Shown one piece after another: positions 5,860 through 9,944 of a stretch of 9,944 bases of DNA. Source of the stretch: an uncultured Chlorobiota bacterium (GTDB lineage Bacteria > Bacteroidota > Bacteroidia > Bacteroidales > JAADGE01); the NCBI GenBank assembly GCA_947311265.1, contig CAMZKQ010000012.1, positions 1 through 9,944 of the forward strand, given 5' to 3'. Numbering within the stretch: position 1 is the stretch's first letter; each line of letters begins with the position of its first letter. Below the pieces are notes generated by a model. That model saw only the letters and a list, made by a program, of their open reading frames with translations. It was not told the origin of the DNA and made no database searches. The position numbers were made by a program, and so were the translations under genes.

Positions 5860-7197
5860 TTGCAAATACACACCTTTATATTATACCTTGTAGAAAGTTC
5901 GCTGTTGCCAGCAATTGCTTATCTTTTTTATAGGTACTTATTTTTTAAGTTGGCGTATTTTGAGTGGACTCGCTTTTTTTTCTGGGCAATGGCAATTGCT
6001 GGTTTTGTGCTTCCATTGCTTCCACTTCCGACTAATGAAAATGGCGAAAATACAATTTTAAAAAGTACTTATCTTATTGATTTTTATAACACTACTGCTT
6101 TTGTAAATGCTGCTAATGAAAAGCAGTTTAGCCTATTTGTGTTTTTAGAATCTCTTTGTTTTTTTGAAACCCTATTTGCTGTATGGCTTTTATTTTTCCT
6201 GAAAAATGGGCTAGCATTGGGCAAAGGGCTTTGGCAAGTTGGGCAACTGAAAAAGAAATACCCTAAGGAAAACAATAAAGGCTACACTTTGGTGAAGGTA
6301 AAAGGGGGCGAAACGGCCTATTCGTTTTTTAATACATTTTTCTTGTCAGAAGCATTTTATGAGCTGGATACTGTACAAAAAGGGCAAATTTTGAAGCATG
6401 AAAAAATTCATGCCGATAGCCTGCATTCGTTAGATAATTTATTTTTTTCGTTAATTTCAGCACTGTTTTGGTTCAATCCGCTGGTGCGGAAATTATTATC
6501 TGCGGTACGAGAAAATCATGAGTTTTCGGTAGATAGCCAACTTACAGGAGGCAAAATCCAGAAGGATTATTCGATGCTAATTGTGCATTTGGCTAGCCAA
6601 AATCCAATTTTTAAAAGCATAAGTGCTTTTTCTGATGGCAATATTCGCCACCGTATTTTGCTTTTGACCAATCCGGAGAGTGAGCAATTAAGAAAAAAAC
6701 GATTCCTTTTTACTTTGCCTGTGGTTGCCGTTTTAATGTTTGTATTTTACTTTTTTACGGCAGCAATCAACTCTTTTAACAAGCCTGAAAGTAAGCATAA
6801 AAAGGAGAATGTTATATTTGAAGCTGGTACATATCAGCTAATAAGCCCATTTTTTGAAAATAAAAAAACAAAGCAAGGGAAAGTGTCGCACAGAGAGCTA
6901 ACTTATAGTTTAAAAGATAATTCGCCAATTTTTGCCGTAGGCAATGGGCAAATTTTAAGAATTGATACTACCGATAATTGGGGAGTGCCAGAATTAACGA
7001 TTCATTTAAAGGTCTCAAAACATAAAGTTTGTATTTATAAATCTCTATATCAGGCAGTTGTAAAGCTAGGAGATACTGTGCCAAAAGGTAAACAAATAGG
7101 GATTTCGGGCGATAGTAGGCTTTATCCATCAGTTAGTTTTCAGCTTATAGAGCGTGGAGTGGCGGTAAATCCGAGGGCAATTTTAAGGGCTAAATAA
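5860..7197 (+). CDS. M56 (BlaR1-type) membrane metalloprotease fused to a degenerate M23-like domain
   Basis: 445 residues. Hydrophobic segments lie near 4-26, 37-55, 85-105 and 190-207. The zinc-protease motif HEKIH is at 180-184, and ENHEFSVD (218-225) supplies the likely third ligand Glu221; this is the M56 core that cleaves BlaI inside the cell. A last helix (282-303) leads to a periplasmic tail. Residues about 344-443 follow the M23/LytM pattern: PIFAVGNGQILRI, then LGDTVPKGKQIGISGD, then FQLIERGVAVNP. However, most M23 zinc ligands are gone: HxxxD has become H344...T348, YxHL has become YKSL with Ser395, and HxH has become S424-V-S426. The tail is therefore probably a binding domain for peptidoglycan or a related ligand (inference). 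The start is TTG, 3 bases after the blaI stop; no ATG is available and the following MQIHTFILYLVESSLLPA fits the family. Confidence 0.85.
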   Translation: MQIHTFILYLVESSLLPAIAYLFYRYLFFKLAYFEWTRFFFWAMAIAGFVLPLLPLPTNENGENTILKSTYLIDFYNTTAFVNAANEKQFSLFVFLESLCFFETLFAVWLLFFLKNGLALGKGLWQVGQLKKKYPKENNKGYTLVKVKGGETAYSFFNTFFLSEAFYELDTVQKGQILKHEKIHADSLHSLDNLFFSLISALFWFNPLVRKLLSAVRENHEFSVDSQLTGGKIQKDYSMLIVHLASQNPIFKSISAFSDGNIRHRILLLTNPESEQLRKKRFLFTLPVVAVLMFVFYFFTAAINSFNKPESKHKKENVIFEAGTYQLISPFFENKKTKQGKVSHRELTYSLKDNSPIFAVGNGQILRIDTTDNWGVPELTIHLKVSKHKVCIYKSLYQAVVKLGDTVPKGKQIGISGDSRLYPSVSFQLIERGVAVNPRAILRAK

Positions 7198-7198
7198 T

Positions 7199-7876
7199 AT
7201 CAATAAACGAAAAACATATAAGGCAAATTTAGAAAATAAGAAGTGGCTGTTTTTGCAGTTTGGGCTTATTGTATCTATTGTTGGGGTTATTTTACTGTTT
7301 GAAAAACTAGGCGTAGAGTACGCTGTAAAAGCAAAACAAAATTATATCGAAATTAATATTGAAGAGGAAACTATAGCCACTTACCGAAAAAAAATAAGGA
7401 AACCATTGCCACAAATTGTTCATATTAATGATATTATTATTGAAGAAAATATTTATGAAAAGTGGATAAGCAAAAGTGAAAAAAAACTAACAGACTTTAC
7501 AATAATTGATTTGGAGTATATCGAAGGTGAACAAGAAGAAGAAGAAGAAGATTATATCCGATATGTAAAGCAGGAAAATAAAAAGCCTGAATTTCCTGGC
7601 GGAATAAAAGGCCTAAAAAGATATATTGTGGGGGCATTAAATTATCCGCAAAATGCGATAGATAGTGGCATACAAGGAAAAGTATATGTGCGGTTTACGA
7701 TAAACAAATGGGGCAAGGTGGTAAAACCTAATGTGATACGCAAAATTCATCCGCTGATAGATAATGAGGCGATACGGATTATCGAAAATATGCCCAGCTG
7801 GAAAGCAGGTATCGTAAACGGGGAAAAAGTAGCTTTGCCTTTTACTCTACCAATTACATTTAAAATTTACCATTAG
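7199..7876 (+). CDS. TonB family energy transducer, third gene of the blaI operon, apparent ATC start
   Basis: From the ATC at 7199 the product has 225 residues, against 223 for the intact copy at 8422. The N-terminus NKRKTYKANLENKKWLF and a membrane helix (QFGLIVSIVGVILLF) anchor it in the inner membrane. A linker with an acidic stretch (GEQEEEEEDY) follows. The TonB C-terminal domain begins at PEFPGGIKGLKRY and contains IQGKVYVRFTINKWGKV, PSWKAG and LPFTLPITFKIYH. TonB carries proton-motive-force energy to outer-membrane receptors. The KANLE block aligns residue for residue with the paralogue, whose ATG falls on this ATC. The only standard start in frame is TTG 7253, which would remove the cytoplasmic anchor. 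The ATC lies 1 base after the M56 stop, so translation may be coupled. ATC initiation, a lost start or a sequence error are all possible. Confidence 0.8.
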   Translation: MNKRKTYKANLENKKWLFLQFGLIVSIVGVILLFEKLGVEYAVKAKQNYIEINIEEETIATYRKKIRKPLPQIVHINDIIIEENIYEKWISKSEKKLTDFTIIDLEYIEGEQEEEEEDYIRYVKQENKKPEFPGGIKGLKRYIVGALNYPQNAIDSGIQGKVYVRFTINKWGKVVKPNVIRKIHPLIDNEAIRIIENMPSWKAGIVNGEKVALPFTLPITFKIYH

Positions 7877-8000
7877 CTTAGGCTGAAGACATTAAATTTA
7901 ACATAAGAAAAAGGGTACTAAATTAGGAGTTTAAAAATAGCATGATTAGTTATTCTACACCCAAAACTCTATTATTATTATTTACATTTAAAAATTAAAT

Positions 8001-8021
8001 ATCATGGAAATTAAAAAAAAT
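8001..8021 (+). repeat. Duplicated translation-start region (copy 1)
   Basis: The 21 bases from ATCATGG through the A-tract are identical to 8419-8439, covering the last bases of the leader and the first codons of tonB. With the C-terminal homology, this marks the region as a tandem gene duplication. Confidence 0.7.
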
Positions 8022-8267
8022 TAGAACGTCAATTTATTGCCAGCAATGTAGTGCACCCTGCCATTGCAAGAGAAACAGACATTCAAGGCAAAGTATATGT
8101 TAAATTTGTGGTAACAAAGACAGGTAAAGTCGATAAAATACAAATACTTAGAGGCGTAGGCAATAAAAGTGATAAAAAAGCTCAAACGATTTATGCCTGC
8201 ACAACAAAGAGGCTAAAATGTAAACGTATGCTACACCGTGCTTATAAAGGTTGTATTAGATAGTTAG
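8004..8267 (+). pseudogene. Decayed tonB copy
   Basis: The ATG and first codons (MEIKKN) and about 20 bases before them match the intact gene at 8422, but TAG follows at 8022-8024. Comparison with that gene shows about 391 bases missing between the sixth codon and the C-terminal domain (homology resumes near 8031, LYIA-type region, matching 8841). The TonB domain then reads HPAIARETDIQGKVYVKFVV, with one 35-base run identical to the intact gene. A second deletion of about 20 bases near 8160-8195 shifts the frame. The ending survives in another frame as PAQQRG, stop, NVNVCYTV, where AAA has become TAA. No membrane anchor remains. A 70-codon frame from 8051 is still open but is unlikely to be functional. 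Confidence 0.85.
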
Positions 8268-8418
8268 TATTTTGAAAATCAGAAATTTAATTTATGGAAT
8301 ACCAGCTATTATTACACCTTATCATTAAAAACACAACATAAATTTTAAATTCAATAAATTAATTTGTAACTTTATCCGCTGAAATGGTGGGTACTAATTA
8401 AACCATTAAAAATAAAAT

Positions 8419-8439
8419 ATCATGGAAATTAAAAAAAAT
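8419..8439 (+). repeat. Duplicated translation-start region (copy 2)
   Basis: The intact partner of the copy at 8001-8021, identical over 21 bases at the start of tonB. Confidence 0.7.
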
Positions 8440-9093
8440 CCAAAAGCAAACTTGGAAAAATTCAAAGGCGTATTTCTACTTACAGGGCTTGCCTTTTCGC
8501 TAGGGCTAATGCTTTTTGCATTCAGCTGGTCGGCAAAAGCCGAAGCCGCAGACGACCTTGGAGTAGTAGAAGCCATTAGTGAAGATGAAGTGGTTATGAT
8601 TACAAAACAAGATATAAAACCACCACCACCACCAGAGCCTCCACCAGTTATAGAGGTAATAAATATTGTTGAAGACAATGTAGAGGTAGATGATACCCCC
8701 GATTTTGACGAGGAAATGGACGAAGACGAGGAAATTGAAATTGATGATACCGAAGATGAAGTAGAAGAAAGTGAGCCTGAAATTTTTGTAATTGTTGAAG
8801 ACCCACCAGAGTATCCAGGCGGCATCTTAGCACTGCGTAAATTTATTGCCAATAATGTGGTATATCCTGCAATTGCAAGGGAAAGCGATATTCAAGGCAA
8901 AGTATATGTTAAATTTGTGGTAACCAAAACGGGTGCCGTAGATAAAGTACAAATAGTGCGTGGCGTAGATGATTTACTTGATGTTGAGGCGGTAAAGGTA
9001 GTTAAAAAATTAGCCAAATTTAAGCCTGGAAGACAAAGAGGGAAAAATGTAAGCGTTTGGTACACAGTACCTATCAATTTTAAATTAAATTAA
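8422..9093 (+). CDS. tonB: TonB family energy transducer with an acidic linker
   Basis: 223 residues. A cytoplasmic start (MEIKKNPKANLEKFKG) is followed by one membrane helix (about 17-37), then KPPPPPEPPP (66-75), a spacer very rich in Asp and Glu (about 80-120), and the TonB C-terminal domain from PPEYPGG (128-134) to the end. That domain carries YPAIARESDIQGKVYVKFVV, PGRQRGKNV and WYTVPINFKLN. It should span the periplasm and energise SusC-like or siderophore receptors in the outer membrane. The linker is negatively charged, unlike the Pro-Lys linker of E. coli TonB, as is common in Bacteroidota. TAACTTTA (8367-8374) resembles a -7 element but lacks a clear TTG upstream. The gene appears monocistronic and ends at a strong terminator. 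No ExbB/ExbD genes are in the window. Confidence 0.92.
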   Translation: MEIKKNPKANLEKFKGVFLLTGLAFSLGLMLFAFSWSAKAEAADDLGVVEAISEDEVVMITKQDIKPPPPPEPPPVIEVINIVEDNVEVDDTPDFDEEMDEDEEIEIDDTEDEVEESEPEIFVIVEDPPEYPGGILALRKFIANNVVYPAIARESDIQGKVYVKFVVTKTGAVDKVQIVRGVDDLLDVEAVKVVKKLAKFKPGRQRGKNVSVWYTVPINFKLN

Positions 9094-9117
9094 ATATCGA
9101 CCTTGCAAAAATTAAAG

Positions 9118-9146
9118 AGCATTGCATTTTGCAATGCTTTTTTTTA
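9118..9146 (+). terminator. Rho-independent terminator of tonB
   Basis: AGCATTGCA (9118-9126) and TGCAATGCT (9130-9138) form a perfect 9-bp stem with a TTT loop, followed by an unbroken T run to 9145. It lies 24 bases after the tonB stop. Confidence 0.93.
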
Positions 9147-9172
9147 TAAAAAAAGTAGAAAAGTCGTTTGAA

Positions 9173-9838
9173 ATGGAAATACAAAAAACAATAGAACAGA
9201 TAATGCTACAAATCGACCGTTTTGAAAACGGACCAGCCGCCGAAGCGATGCAAAATGCAGGCATGAATTACGAACAAAACTTTGGCGTATCTCTATTTCA
9301 GCTAAAAAGCATAGCAGGAAAGTTCAAAAAAAATAGGCAATTAGCAGATTTGCTACGCAAAAAAAAAATTAGAGAAACCCTACTTTTAGCCTTCCTGCTA
9401 GAAGAAATAGACAAAGTTACCCCTGAAAAAGCCGACCAACTGGCAGCGGGCAACCTAAATACCGAAATGGTAGAACAATCGGTAATACACGTATTATCAA
9501 AGCTAAATTTTGCTTTTGAAAAAGCCGTAAGGTGGTGCCAACAAGATAGCAACTTTATTGCCGATACAGGTTTTATACTTTTAGCAAGGTTATTTTTACT
9601 CAATAATCAGGCCATTAAAAACTACTTTGCACCACTAGCCCAGGCAGTAATAGATATAAATGGTGGGGAAAATCTGCATACCGCAAAAGCCATTGGGCGT
9701 TGCCTACGCACTGCTGGTTTAAAAAATGAAAGCTACAAACCAAAAATTTTAGAGCTACTAAATACGCTAAATCAACAGGACGCAAAATATATTGCCCGTA
9801 TAAAAGACGAGGTGATACCTTATTTTGTTGATTACTAG
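9173..9838 (+). CDS. Putative DNA alkylation repair (AlkD-like HEAT-repeat) protein
   Basis: 221 residues starting MEIQKTIEQIMLQIDRF, entirely helical in appearance, with no signal peptide or membrane segment. Segments such as NFGVSLFQLKSIAGKFKKNR, IRETLLLAFLLEEIDKVTPE, AVRWCQQDSNFIADTGFILL and TAKAIGRCLRTAGLKN follow the helix pairs of AlkD-type glycosylases, which remove alkylated bases while bound as a HEAT-repeat solenoid. Identity to characterised members looks low, and I cannot confirm the catalytic Asp and Trp residues, so a non-enzymatic HEAT protein is possible. An in-frame TTG start at 9122 is rejected because it lies inside the tonB terminator. No consensus promoter is obvious in the 27 bases between terminator and ATG. 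Confidence 0.55.
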   Translation: MEIQKTIEQIMLQIDRFENGPAAEAMQNAGMNYEQNFGVSLFQLKSIAGKFKKNRQLADLLRKKKIRETLLLAFLLEEIDKVTPEKADQLAAGNLNTEMVEQSVIHVLSKLNFAFEKAVRWCQQDSNFIADTGFILLARLFLLNNQAIKNYFAPLAQAVIDINGGENLHTAKAIGRCLRTAGLKNESYKPKILELLNTLNQQDAKYIARIKDEVIPYFVDY

Positions 9839-9906
9839 TGGGGTAATTTTGTTAAGTTAGACCTTAGTACATGACAATTTTATCGAATACTTATTTTTTA
9901 TAATTA

Positions 9907-9935
9907 TTATGATTTTGCAGATAAAAAAATCATAA
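9907..9935. repeat. AT-rich inverted repeat downstream of the last gene
   Basis: TTATGATTTT (9907-9916) and AAAATCATAA (9926-9935) are perfect complements with a 9-base spacer. The low G+C makes it a weak terminator; an operator of a gene beyond the window edge is equally possible. Confidence 0.35.
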
Positions 9936-9944
9936 ATTATCATA

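Noticed and set aside
8406..8852. Minus-strand frame of 148 codons rich in Ser and Gly
   Set aside because: It is the antisense of the acidic linker of tonB; the GAA/GAT-rich codons give an artificial Ser-rich product.

Overview
The window is an AT-rich stretch from a member of the phylum Bacteroidota. The signs are: TonB proteins starting MEIKKNPKANLE with the PEYPGG C-terminal domain; a BlaI/M56 gene pair; the YifB/ComM family; a scarcity of Shine-Dalgarno sequences; and several promoters with the phylum-specific form TTG-N19/20-TAnnTTTG. The genus cannot be fixed from the sequence.

Layout. 2-157: the last 51 codons of a gene whose end looks like the C-terminus of an Eco57I-like restriction/methyltransferase, followed by a 20-codon ORF joined by ATGA. 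245-1843 (+): an O-antigen ligase/polymerase-type membrane protein. 1883-3421 (-): YifB/ComM AAA+ ATPase, with its own promoter. 3422-3890: an intergenic region with an unexplained imperfect inverted repeat at 3689-3761. 3891-4259 (+): a small lipoprotein. It converges through a bidirectional terminator on 4341-4880 (-), a TerB-like acidic helical protein. 4920-5224: an intergenic region with a perfect 24-bp palindrome. 5225-5298 (-): tRNA-Ala(GGC), with its own promoter and terminator.

5491-7876 (+) reads as one operon: a BlaI-type repressor, an M56 (BlaR1-type) membrane metalloprotease with a degenerate M23-like C-terminal domain, and a TonB-family protein. The TonB gene has no ATG/GTG/TTG where homology says it starts; an ATC stands there instead. 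No beta-lactamase gene is in view. Next come a decayed tonB copy (8004-8267, two deletions and a nonsense codon) and an intact tonB (8422-9093) closed by a strong terminator. The last gene is an AlkD-like HEAT-repeat protein (9173-9838).

How the genes may work together (inference): the M56 protein would sense an envelope or peptidoglycan signal through its periplasmic domain, cut BlaI, and derepress the operon, which includes its own TonB. The divergent promoter region ahead of blaI holds several small inverted repeats and a direct repeat that could be BlaI operators. The remaining genes look like unlinked housekeeping or accessory functions.
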